Shown: positions 30,201-42,200 of the stretch, piece by piece
Numbering within the stretch: position 1 is the first letter of the stretch
Layout: the number at the start of each line of letters is the position of its first letter
DNA from: Fratercula arctica
Taxonomy: Eukaryota > Chordata > Aves > Charadriiformes > Alcidae
Direction of reading: 5' to 3'
Assembly: GCA_947846985.1 (NCBI GenBank)
Contig: CANTUZ010000002.1
Coordinates: 151,027,889-151,091,888 of the forward strand
DNA length: 64,000 nucleotides
Position numbers and translations under genes: made by a program
Notes under the pieces: model-generated
Told to the model about the DNA's origin: nothing
What the model saw: the letters and a program-made list of their open reading frames with translations, nothing else
The model's database searches: none

Positions 30201-33200
30201 CATCAGAGAGATGATTAGGCCTGGAGTTTGCAATGCTGTTGTGAAATAAGTTTCAGAATTTCATCATAAAGACACATTGGTAGAATAATGAACCAGCAGC
30301 ATTAATCTTGTTTCATATAGGTCTCCGGTAGATGGGTACACACAAGCCTTGAAAGGTAGTAGATACGTATTTTTTTTCTGCTAGACTTTTTTTTCAAAAT
30401 TTACTACAGTATAATACACTTTCTTCTTTTTACCCCATCTATATGATACTGCTGTACAATATAATGAAGTGATTTACCAAAACTGTATATTCTTGATGAT
30501 GCCGTCATCAGAGAATAATACAGAATATATTAATTACAAGAATAGTTAATTGATAGAGAAGTTGTGTTTCTGCATAAAATTTAATTAAAATTAGTTTATT
30601 ATCTAGAAAGGTGTATCTTTGTCATGCATATGTAGTGTAGAAACACATCTAGTTTCCATAGAAATATATTAGTTTCATCATTATAGGAAATACTTCTGAG
30701 GGCTGAAGTGAAACAGATTTCCTTTGAGGAGAAAAGAAAATAACTACCAATAACTACCATAAAGGCTATAGTTTCATCATGTTAATTCTGGAATCCTTTA
30801 AAATGAGTTTTACTTTCTTTATTTTCTGTATTTGTAAATCCTTAATTTACAGTTTTGCAAATAGAGTCTGTAGGTTTGCTTTCAGCAGAAGAAATAGTCT
30901 GTTTTCTTATTGGTTGCTTGATTGCTTTTTTCTAAAGAAGCTGAAAGGAACTATTAAAAATAGGAAAGTAACCATGTATTTGGTTTACTGTGTGTGATTC
31001 TTAATTTGCAGGGGCCACCAGGTGAAAAGGGAGAGAAGGGAGATCTTGGTTTTCCTGGCCTGCAGGTATTCCCTAAGTTATTGTTTAACCTGTCACTTAC
31101 TAAGTTTGAATGCTGAATTAACATCATTGTGAATTTAGGGCACACGCTCAGAACTGCTGAGAAGCATGTTGTTGGGGTGAATATGAACAGAGATTTGGAA
31201 TCAGGAATCTAGGGTATGCTGGTGTGCAGCGACCAAATCATTCAGGGCCTGAAGAACTGGTTACTTTCTTCACCTCGTTAAATGCTGAAATTGGATCTCT
31301 GTAGACTCAGAAACTCTCCACCCTTAGATTTTTGCTTACACAGTGAATAATTAGCATTTGTTTGTTTTCACTTTGAACTCATTGAATTCCTCCTGGAATT
31401 ATCTAGGAGAACAGACCAGGCACTTAATCTTTTTGATGCCATCTTTCACAAGATCGGCGTCTTAAAAAGCTGTAGTATTCAGTGAATCTTGCTCAATTTC
31501 TTGTCTGGTATTTAGTCTGGATATTGCGTTCCAATTTATTGCTGCTTTCCAGGATCATTTGCTCTTCCCTTTTTAGATGTGCCTCTTCTGCTGATTGTAT
31601 CCCTCCAGTATTTGTTGGTTGTTACCAGATTTCCCCTTCTTGTTCATATGTGCTAGGGGTAGTAAACTCATACAGCCTTTCGTCAGAAATCAGTTCTGTT
31701 AGCCTTCTGGACCAATGTGGTAATGGTGCCAGACTGCTGCTCTGCAGCCTTCATGAGCTAGAGAGTGACATTTCAACTGAACAATGGGGAACTGCTGGAT
31801 GTAACTCGTAATCCTGCTCAGGCAGGTATTGCCCCTTTGGTATTGCTGCACTGACTTCAGACAATATGGTAACAGACTCCATTTTAGCAATGAGAGAGAG
31901 AAATAGCAGTTGTATTTTTAGTTTAAGGTACTGATGATACAGCGTGGGAATCATGTAGGAAATCAAGCTCTCTTCTCAGATGAGTGGCAGAGGAAGCCTG
32001 ACTTGACAAAATTGTTATTAACAGAGGATTGTGGTGAGGGGGTATGAAACCTGTGCATTTCAACACTGTCTGTTCAGCCATCTCATTCCACAGAAATACC
32101 TTCTTTACTGAATCTCTGCTATGGCCCCACCCATTATTGAACTCCCTAGTTCCGTTTATCCAAAACATTTATCCAAAAAGCACATCATACAGTTTCACTG
32201 GAAACTGATCTAGTTGCATTCTGTTAACTTGATCTCATCATTTTCTCTTCCTTTATGATGATTAGGGTGTCCCAGGAGCATCAGGTTCACCCGGAAGAGA
32301 TGGAGCTCAAGGTCAAAGGGTAAGGTAAAATGAACATGTTTTGCATATGTTTTAAGAATTTACATTCCAAAATGGGTGTATTTCCCAGCATGGTTGATTT
32401 AGTATAGTTTATGTCACTTGTATTATATCATTTCTGGATACCCGTATCTCTGTGCCAATCAGCAGAGCAGACAGAGATCGGCTGGGGGATCCTTCCATCT
32501 GCTAGATCAGGGCTGAGAAATACTAGATGAGTGATGGGGAGCCACACACTGTGTTTAATGCATTTGATAGGAGTAGATGTCACTAGTGTCCAGCACTGCC
32601 AGTTAGTGCATTTTCTTATATGTTTAAAATCAGATGGTGGTTAAATGGGACATAATTAGCATGCAATCCAATGCAGCAATCTAAATTTGCTTGCTAGCTA
32701 ATTAATGAGTAACAGAGACAACTACAAGGGGATTTAATATTGAATGTAAAACAATACCTGTAGAAACTGCTGACAAGAGGAAAAGGTGAAGAATAATACC
32801 AAAATTTAGTCAACCTTATTCTGCTTGTGGTAAAACAAATGAGGATACTTACAGTCTGTCTGGGAATTGGTAAAAAAATCTTCACATTCATGTGTGCAGT
32901 TAAACCTGTAAGTCCTCCTCCCTGTCTCTTTGGGGAGACTTTTGTTTCATTGTTAGACAGACACTGGAAAGTTACTGTTCGCATAATACTAGGTTACTGT
33001 CTACAGCAGAAGTTCATATATTTAATATGACTTTTCAGTTTCACTTGAACCAGATTTACATATTCATGATCCATTTTTGGGTACATTAATGTAACTTGAA
33101 CTTCAGAGAAATCTTGGACCTTCTTTGGATTTCTGGCATTAACCTGAGACCTTGTTATAAAAAAAACATCGCTATAGCAAAAGTATTTGAGCTCACTATT

Positions 33201-36200
33201 ATGAATTTAAGCATTGGCATATCTTTATGTACAGAAGTAATTCCACTGACGTTACTGTAGAATTTGGGCAATGCATAGATATTTTTTCTCTAAAGTCAGG
33301 AAAAGAAAGTAATTTTATTAAGATAAAGATTTGCACAACATTATCATAAGATGAATAACCTTCTAATCACATGAATGGCCTTCTAATTTTCCATTAAGTT
33401 GTGGTGAGATGTGAAGGTAAATATATTCCTTTTCCAACTTATAATACTGTGATGCCTTCCTCTGTATGGAAGCTCATTTTTGCATGTTTTTAATGTCTTC
33501 TTTTTGACTATATTGGAGTTTTTTCCCCCTAAATTCCCCAAGCTTGGTGTCACCTGTTCATCTCCAGGTTAATAGAGACCGGGAGCCTGACGGACACTTG
33601 GATTTTTGCCACTGTGCTGTCTAATCTTGGTCATAGCCAGGTCGAGGTGACTTGGTGCTAGATGCTGTTCGTGAGTGGTATGTGCCGCCTCTTTCTGCAT
33701 TCCTGATCACGAGAGACAGTGAGCATTCTGCAATTCAGGGAGAAGAGAACTCTGTGTTTTTACTTTATTCTGTAGCTGACTGTGTATTTAGCAGTGGAGA
33801 CCCTCCGCCATGTCTTGAGGTCAGCCAGCAGTTCAGAAGTGGTCTAGTTTTCCCACATGTGGAAGTCAGCAGGTTGTTGTAGGGAGATGGTATTTCTGAG
33901 AGAGGCTGGCAGGAAGACTAGTGCAGCAAAGACTTTTGATACAGCCTGGAATGGTCACGCAGTGCTTGTTCTGTAGAAAACCCCAGTGTTGTCTATAATA
34001 AGGTAGGGCAATTACATAAATTGCCAGGTTTTATAGATATGGTAATAATGCTTTGTTCGTGTGTTCACTTTCTTCTGGTATTAATCAAAGGAGCTGCATA
34101 AATAGCTTAGATCTCATAAAATTACTTCTATTAGCCTGTTATTGTCTCTGTGCAACCGTCATGCAATATTGTCCAGCAGTAATTATTTCTATGACAAGAA
34201 ATAGTTATGTTACACTAATTTTATGGTGTTGTAACTCATTTGATTCCTGTGAAGTTATGACAACATAAAATTGCTTTTAATGGGTGAAGATTCAAACCAA
34301 TGATTTCACCGCAGTCTGTTTGAAGGCTAAGCACTTGAGAAAGGCGTAATTCTAAAGGGCATAACTGCAGCAACAGCAAAGGCGAACTGGAAAATTCCTG
34401 AGAAGTAAATTGCCTTTTTGTACGATATTGCCTTTGTTGGGCTTCCTCCTGTTAGCCAAGATGCCAGGCTGTTTTGCAGCTATTATACTACTAGAACTGA
34501 GATTTTCTATGTTATTAGTTTCTCTTTAGCATTTATTGTCCATTGAAATATTTTAATTATAGTGGTACCGGTGCTGTAGGGTACTTAAACAGATGGCTAA
34601 ATCACACTGATTTTAGGGGGAGGTAAGCACGGAACTGGTATTTGCTAGGAGATCTTTGAGAGCTTTGCTGAATTGAGGATAACAGAACCATAGAACCATA
34701 GAACCATAGGGTTGGAAGGGACCTCTGGAGATCATCTAGTCCAACCCCCCTGCCAGAGCAGGGTCACCTAGAGCAGGTTACACAGGAACACGTCCAGGCG
34801 GGTTTTGAATGTCTCCAGAGATGGAGACTCCACCACCTCTCTGGGCAGCCTGTTCCAGTGCTCTGCCACCCTCAGGGTAAAGAAGTTCCTCCTCATGTTT
34901 AGGTGGAACTTCTTATGCTCAAGTTTGTGCCCGTTGCCTCTTGTCCTGTCCCCGGGCACTACTGAAAAGAGCCTGGTCCCATCCTCCTGACACCCACCCT
35001 TTAAGTATTTATAAGTGTTGATAAGATCCCCCCTCAGCCGTCTTTTTTCCAGACTGAAGAGACCCAAATCCCTCAGCCTTTCCTCATAAGAGAGGTGTTC
35101 CAGTCCCCTAATCATCCTGGTAGCCCTCTGCTGCACCCTTTCCAGCAGTTCCCTGTCCTTCTGGAACCGGGGAGCCCAGAACTGGACACAGTACTCCAGG
35201 TGTGGCCTCACCAATGCAGAGTAGAGGGGGAGGATGACCTCCCTTGACCTGCTGGCCACACTCTTTTTGATGCACCCCAGGATGCCATTGGCCTTCTTGG
35301 CCACAAGGGCACATTGCTGGCTCATGGTCATCCTGTTGTCCACCAGGACTCCCAGATCTCTTTCCACAGAGCTGCTCTCCAGCAGGTCAGCCCCCAACCT
35401 GTACTGGTGCATGGGGTTGTTCCTCCCCAGGTGCAGCACCCTACACTTGCCCTTGTTGAATTTCATAAGGTTTCTCTCTGCCCAGATCTCCAACCTGTCC
35501 AGGTCTCTCTGTATGGCAGCACAGCCCTCCGGTGTGTCAGCCGCCCCCCCCAGCTTTGTGTCATCAGCAAACTTGCTGAGGGTGCACTCTATCCCCTCAT
35601 CCAGGTCATTGATGAATATATTGAAGAGGACTGGACCCAGTACTGACCCCTGGGGAACACCACTCGTCACTGGTCTCCAACTAGATTCTGTGCCCCTAAT
35701 CACAACCCTCTGAGCTCTATCTTTCAACCAGTTTTCTATCCACCTTACTGTCCGTTCATCTAACCCACACTTCCTAAGCTTCCCTATGAGGATGCTGTGG
35801 GAGACCGTGTCAAACGCTTTGCTTAAGTCAAGATAGACCACATCTACCGCCCTCCCCTCATCTATCCATCCAGTCATGCCATCGTAGAAGGCTATCAGAT
35901 TAGTCAGACATGATTTCCCCTTGGTGAATCCATGCTGAGTACTTCTGATAGCTTTCTTTTCCTCCACGTGCCTTGAGATGACGCCCAGAACAAGCTGTTC
36001 CATCATCTTTCCAGGGATGGAGGTGAGGCTGACCGGCCTGTAGTTCCCTAGCTCCTCCTTCTTGCCTTTTTTGAAGACTGGAGTGACATTGGCTTTCCTC
36101 CAGTCCTCAGGCACCTCACCTGTTCTCCAGGACCTTTCAAAGATGATGGAGAGCGGCCCAGCAATGACTTCTGCCAGCTCCCTCAGCACTCTCGGGTGCA

Positions 36201-39200
36201 TCCCATCGGGGCCCATGGACTTGTGAATATCTAAATGATCTAATTGATCCCTCACTCGCTCCTCCTCAACCCAAGGGAAGTCTTCTTCTTTCCCTGTTAC
36301 TTTATTCAATGCCTGGGACTTCTGAGGGCTGGGCCGAGCAGAAAAGACCGAAGCAAAGAAGGCATTCAGTAACTCTGCCTTCTCCGCATCCTCCGTCACC
36401 ATGACTCCTGTCTCATTCAACAGTGGGCCCACAACTTCTCTGGTCTTCCTTTTGCTTCCAATATACTTGTAGAAGCTCTTTTTGTTGTGCTTAACATCCC
36501 TAGCCAGGTCTAATTCCAAGGCGGCCTTGGCTTTCCTTGTTTCATCCCTGCACGCTCTGGTGGCATTCTTGTAATCCTCCCAAGGGGTCAGTCCCTTCTT
36601 CCACTTATTATAAACTTCCTTCTTCCACTTGAGCTTTTTCTGAAGCTCCCTGCTTAACCATGCAGGTCTCCTGCGTCCCTTGGCCGATTTCTTTCTCTTC
36701 GGGATGCACCGATCCTGAGCTTGGAGGAAGTGGTCTTTGAATATCAACCAGCTTTCTTGAGCCCCTTTGCCTTCCATAGCCCTAGCCCACGGGATCTCTC
36801 CAAGCAGTTTCTTGAAGAGGCCAAAGTTAGCCCTCCTGAAATCCAAGGTTGTAATTTTACTTCTTGTTGTTTTGTGGATAGTGCCCACGATCCTGAACTC
36901 AATCATTTCATGATCACTACAACCAAGGGTGCCCCCAACCTTAATGTCCTCCACCAATCCCTCTGTGTTTGTCAGTACCAGGTCTAGAAGTGCTCCTCTC
37001 CTTGTTGGCTCCTGTACCACCTGTGTCAAAAAGTTGTCATCAATGCACTGAAGGAGCCTCCTGGACTGCCCATGCCTGGCTGTGTGGTCTTCCCAGCAGA
37101 TATCAGGGTGATTGAAGTCCCCCATGAGAACCAGGGCCTGCGATTGTGAGGCTACCTTCAGTTGTCTGTAAAAAGCCTCATCAGTTTCCCCATCCTGATC
37201 GGGTGGCCTGTAATAAACACCCACAACAGTGTCCCTCATATGTGTTATTAGACTCAAGAAGTCCTGGAATTGGAGACTTTTTTCCTTCTGGTTGCTGGAA
37301 GTTGGAATCACTTCACTTTTACAGTTCTTTTTCCTTCTTTTTTTTTTTTTTTTTTATTTCTAGTGTTCATAATTTCTGGTTTTATTTTTGAAATCAGTTA
37401 AGAAAAGGTCTTTTTTTCATCTTAGTGTTATAGTTCAACAATTAGTCAATAAATGTTCTTTTTGTATTTCTGAACTTCTGCTTTTTAATCCCTGGTTTAT
37501 TTGTTTTTCTTGGGTTTTAGTACCTCATTAAGAAATAGAGTATCTCTCCTGTCAGTTGTGTGAATGCGAAATGCGCACTTGCAGCCCAGAAAGCCAAACT
37601 GTATCCTGGGCTGCATCAAAAGAAGCGTGGCCAGCACGTTGAGGGAGGTGATTCTGCCCCTCTACTCCGCTCTGGTGAGATCCCACCTGGAGTACAGCAT
37701 CCAGCTCTGGGGCCCTCGGCACAGGAAAGACATGGACCTGTTGGAGCAGGTCCAGAGGAGGGCCACGAAGATGATCAGAGGGCTGGAGCACCTCTCCTAT
37801 GAGGACAGACTGAGAGAGTTGAGGTTGTTCAGCCTGGAGAAGAGAAGGCTCCGGGGAGACCTTATAGCAGCCTTCCAGTACCTAAAGGGGGCCTACAGGA
37901 AAGATGGGGAGGGACTCTTTATCAGGGAGTGTAATGATAGGACATGGGGTAATGGCCTCAAACTGAAAGAGGGGAGATTTAGATTGTATATCAGGAAGAA
38001 AAATTCTTTACTGTAAGGGTGGTGAGGCACTGGAACAGGTTGCCCAGGGAAACTGTGGATGCCCCATCCCTGGAAGTGTTCAAGGCCAGGCTGGATGGGG
38101 CTTTGAGCAGCCTGGTCTAGTGGGAGGTGTCCCTGCCCATGGCAGGGGGGTTGGAACTAGATGATCTTTAAGGTCCCTTCCAACCCAAACCATTCTGTGA
38201 TTCTGTGAATTCATAGAAAGATCATTTTCATAATTAAATACTCTCCCTATGAAAACAAGTGGTATGTAATAAAAATACCGTGTGAAGGTTGAATCAGAGT
38301 AAAAAATGTGTTCTCTGTAATAAGGCAAACTTTCTGAGTATGCATGTTAATATTTTATACCTGTCTGGTAACTGGTTTAAATCTACATCTCAAGAGTCCA
38401 CACAAGGAACAGTCCCCTCCCCTCTCATTAGCTTCCAGTTATAGAAGAATGTTACAAAAGATTTTATAAAATAGAAAATGGTTTCTTTTTATTGTATGGC
38501 TGGGGCCATGGTTATTTGGTGTCGTCTCTTGCTGTCCTGTATTTGTTGCTGTCAGTATAGAGAGCTTTTACTAAAGAAAACAGATTGTGTTTCTCCACCA
38601 ACTCTCCCAATGTTGAAAGATATAGCTTGAATTGCACATGCAAGAGAATCCAAACTGACATCATGCCTCTGGTGAGTATGCAGACAGTAATTAGACTCTC
38701 TTGTGCTTTTGGTTCATTTATTTCAGCCAAGAGTATAAAATTTGGAAGCAGACTGAAACTGACCTTTGTTGGGATGTGTAGGTAGAGGGGAGAAAAGTCT
38801 TCCCTTTCCCATATCTCCATGGCTACTATCCAAGGTCAGGTCACAATTGCAATCCCTGTTCTTTCTCGCAAAGTGCAGGCCACGTGAGAGGACAGATCTA
38901 CTGAGCTGCAACAAGAGAAGCCTAATATATCATCCTGAGCGGCAAGCATGCTCTGCTTGATGACACAGTCTCCATTGTTCTGACTCCCATGTTTGTATCT
39001 CTTGTGCCCATGACATTGTTACCACATTCTGTTGCCTGGTGGTTTCCTCAGGGGTGTCTTCTCTTGGCCCAGCTTGGCCAAGAGGCACGGTTCTTCCTTA
39101 GTAGATTAAAAGTTCTGAAGGGAGCTCTGTTGGATGTGCTTCCCTGTATGTCTGGTGGGGTGGGACCACAGAGATAAACTGTCAAGTGATTGGTTTCTCT

Positions 39201-42200
39201 TGCTGACCTGCTGCAGCTAGTTTGGAGTCCAGAAGCATTGATCAATGCTGCCTCAACCTGCTTGAAGACACTGGTCTCTAACTGTTAGAGAGGGTGATTC
39301 AGTCTCTTAAACATTTCTTCAGCTCCTAATGGCTCTAATCAGCTCACTCTGAGAGCAGGAAGATAAAGAGACCAGCTGTGAGACACAGAGCCTTTGTCTA
39401 TAGACTAGCAAGTTAGATATTGCCAGAAGATGATTTTGAGCATTAGCTAGTGACCTTTGTGGTCTAATGCTTGTTGTTCCTCTTGGTAGTGTTGGGCTGG
39501 GCCAGCTCTTTCAGGACATTGTTCAGGGGATAGCATGTATCAGAAGCCATTTCCATTTAGGGAGTTTAGATGCACACTGTTTTAGTATGATTTATAGCAT
39601 TGTAAAATTAAAGTTGGAAGGCCTTTAGAAGTCATCTAGTCCAACAGTCTGCTCAAAACAGGTCTGATCAGATGAGGTTGCTCAGGTCCATGTTAAGTTG
39701 CGTCTTGAACGCTAACAAGTATGAAGATTCCACAACCTCTCTGGGCAAGCATAACAGTATTAATTTAACCACTTTCATTGTAACGTTTTTTTTCCTAATG
39801 GCTAATCATAATTTCTCCTGTTTCCACTTGTGTCTGTTGCCTCTCGTCCCATTGCTGTGCACCTCTAAGAAGAGTGGTTACATCTCTTTTCCTCTGGTCA
39901 TGTAGTTTAAACAGCATTAAGCTTACCAAGCAGAGCAAACCCACTTCTTTAACCTTTCTTCATATGTCCTGTGCTCCAGCCCCTGACCAGCGTGGTGGCC
40001 ATCCACTGGGCCTGCTCCAGTATGTCAGTCTTTCTTGGACCAGAGATACCAAAACTGGGCATAGCACTCCAGAGGTAGTCTTAAAAGCTCTCAACAGCGG
40101 CAAAGGAGCACTTTCCTGAACCTGCTGCTCAACCTGCTGGCTGTGCTCCTACAGCCAGACTCTGGTTGGCTGCTTTTGCTGCAGAGGCATGCTGATGACC
40201 TGTGCTCAACCTATTGTCCCTTGCGGACCCCCAGTTCTTTTCCACAAAGCCACAGAAACGCAGTTGTGTGTGTTGGTATGAGCTGTGTCACATCTTTTTC
40301 TCTAAGGACTTGCTTAATTTACAAGCAAAGGCATAGTCAAAGGGACACAGATACCCAAAGAAAGGAGTATTATCTTCCAGATGTTACTCTTAATAGCACA
40401 TTGCAAATACTGGACGAGAAATATGACTGATTAACAAAAGATATGCAAGAAATTTATGTTTTAAATTCTGAAGAATTAATATTAAAATCATTTCAGACTA
40501 TCAGCTCGTAGATGTCATGGGTAGTTTTGCAAGGAAGAGAGGAAATACTAAGTCAGCATTATGGTGTGTTAAGACAGAACTAGCCCATTTTGGTTAAATA
40601 AAGGCTGTGCATTCTGAGCAACATTTAAAAAAAACCAAACCACGTTTCTACTCTTTTTCTGGGTTAGCTTTAATTTAAAATAGCTCATGTTGGTGCATAA
40701 TCTTTTGCAAGCTACACCTCAGATTAATACACTGAGATAGTGTTTTGTAATATTTCTGTTACGGTCACACAGTGGTTTATCTTGAGAGATGTGATCAGAG
40801 TGGTTTATCTTCATTTGGTTTTGAATTTTTCATCAGAAAAAGAAGAAAGAAAAAAAAAAAAAGATGAGGCAGTCATGGGTGCCAGCTGCAATGTTTTTTT
40901 TTAAAGGCTGTACATTAAAGTCTTTCAAGACTGGGCTCAGTAGCTTCAGTTAAGGTTTTGCCAGTATCTAGTGCTACTTGAAAAATCAAATCTCCACAAG
41001 TACCCCAAACAAACTCCAGGCTACCAAAAGCTAAAAAGTTTATAGCGAGGTCAGCAGCAGTACTGACTTCAGCAGACTTGAGATTTTACAGGGATATAGG
41101 TGATGCCTACATTCTGTGATGCCATTTGTATTCTGGCAAATAAAATTCCTTATTAAAAAATTATTGTGGCTACACTGTTTCTCCATAACTGTTTTTCATG
41201 CCATTAGCAAAATATGTCCTGTTTTAAGTTAATCTTCCAAAATAATATACAACTTGATTCTAAACCGCCCTACATATGGTTTGCCAGCCGTATCCTGGGC
41301 TGCATCAAAAGAAGCGTGGCCAGCAGGTTGAGGGAGGTGATTCTGCCCCTCTACTCCACTCTGGTGAGACCCCACCTGGAGTACAGCATCCAGCTCTGGG
41401 GCCCTCGGCACAGGAAAGACATGGACCTGTTGGAGCGGGTCCAGAGGAGGGCCGCGAAGATGATCAGAGGGCTGGAGCACCTCTCCTATGAGGACAGACT
41501 GAGAGAGTTGGGGTTGTTCAGCCTGGAGAAGAGAAGGCTCCGGGGAGACCTTATAGTGGCCTTCCAGTACCTAAATGGGGCTTATAAGATAGGGACAGAC
41601 TTTTTAACATGATCTGTTGCAGTAGGACAACGGGTAGCAGTTTTAAATTGAAAGCGGGAAGATTTATACTAGATACAAGGAAGAAGTTTTTTACGATGAG
41701 GGAACTGGAACATTTTACACTGGCACAGGTTGCCCAGAGAGGTGGCAGATGCCCCATCCCTGGAAACATTCAAGGTCAGGTTAGACGGGGCTCTGAGCAA
41801 CCTGATCTAGTTGAAGATGTCCCTGCTCATTGCAGGGGGGATGGACTAGATGACGTTTTTAAAGGTCTGTTCTGCCCTTCAACTATTCTGTGATTCTATG
41901 ATTCACATCAAAATCTGTTCCTGCTCTTGGATATACAGCTCCATGGAGGAGATTCAGTGGTTCTGTACAGAGTCATTTCTATTCTGGACGTCACTGCATC
42001 GGAAAGTGCTGTTGTACTAAGTAGTTCCCCCTGTCATTCTGGAGATGGTTAAGCAAAGAGGAGACTTCAATAAACAGGGGAGTAAATAACGTCTTTAAGA
42101 CTTCAGTGCTCAGAATATAATTCTGTGAATTCTCACAGTCCTCTATTTTCTTCTACATTACGCAGACCAAAAATAATGGGAGAAAGTGCCAGAAGAAAAA

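Noticed and set aside
35234..35713. Plus-strand open frames opposite the large CR1
   Set aside because: They are shadows of the minus-strand ORF2 and match nothing in their own right.
37552..37802. Overlapping open frames on both strands at 37.6 kb and 41.3 kb
   Set aside because: They repeat almost the same sequence because both lie in CR1 copies of the same type. Only the RT frame is meaningful.
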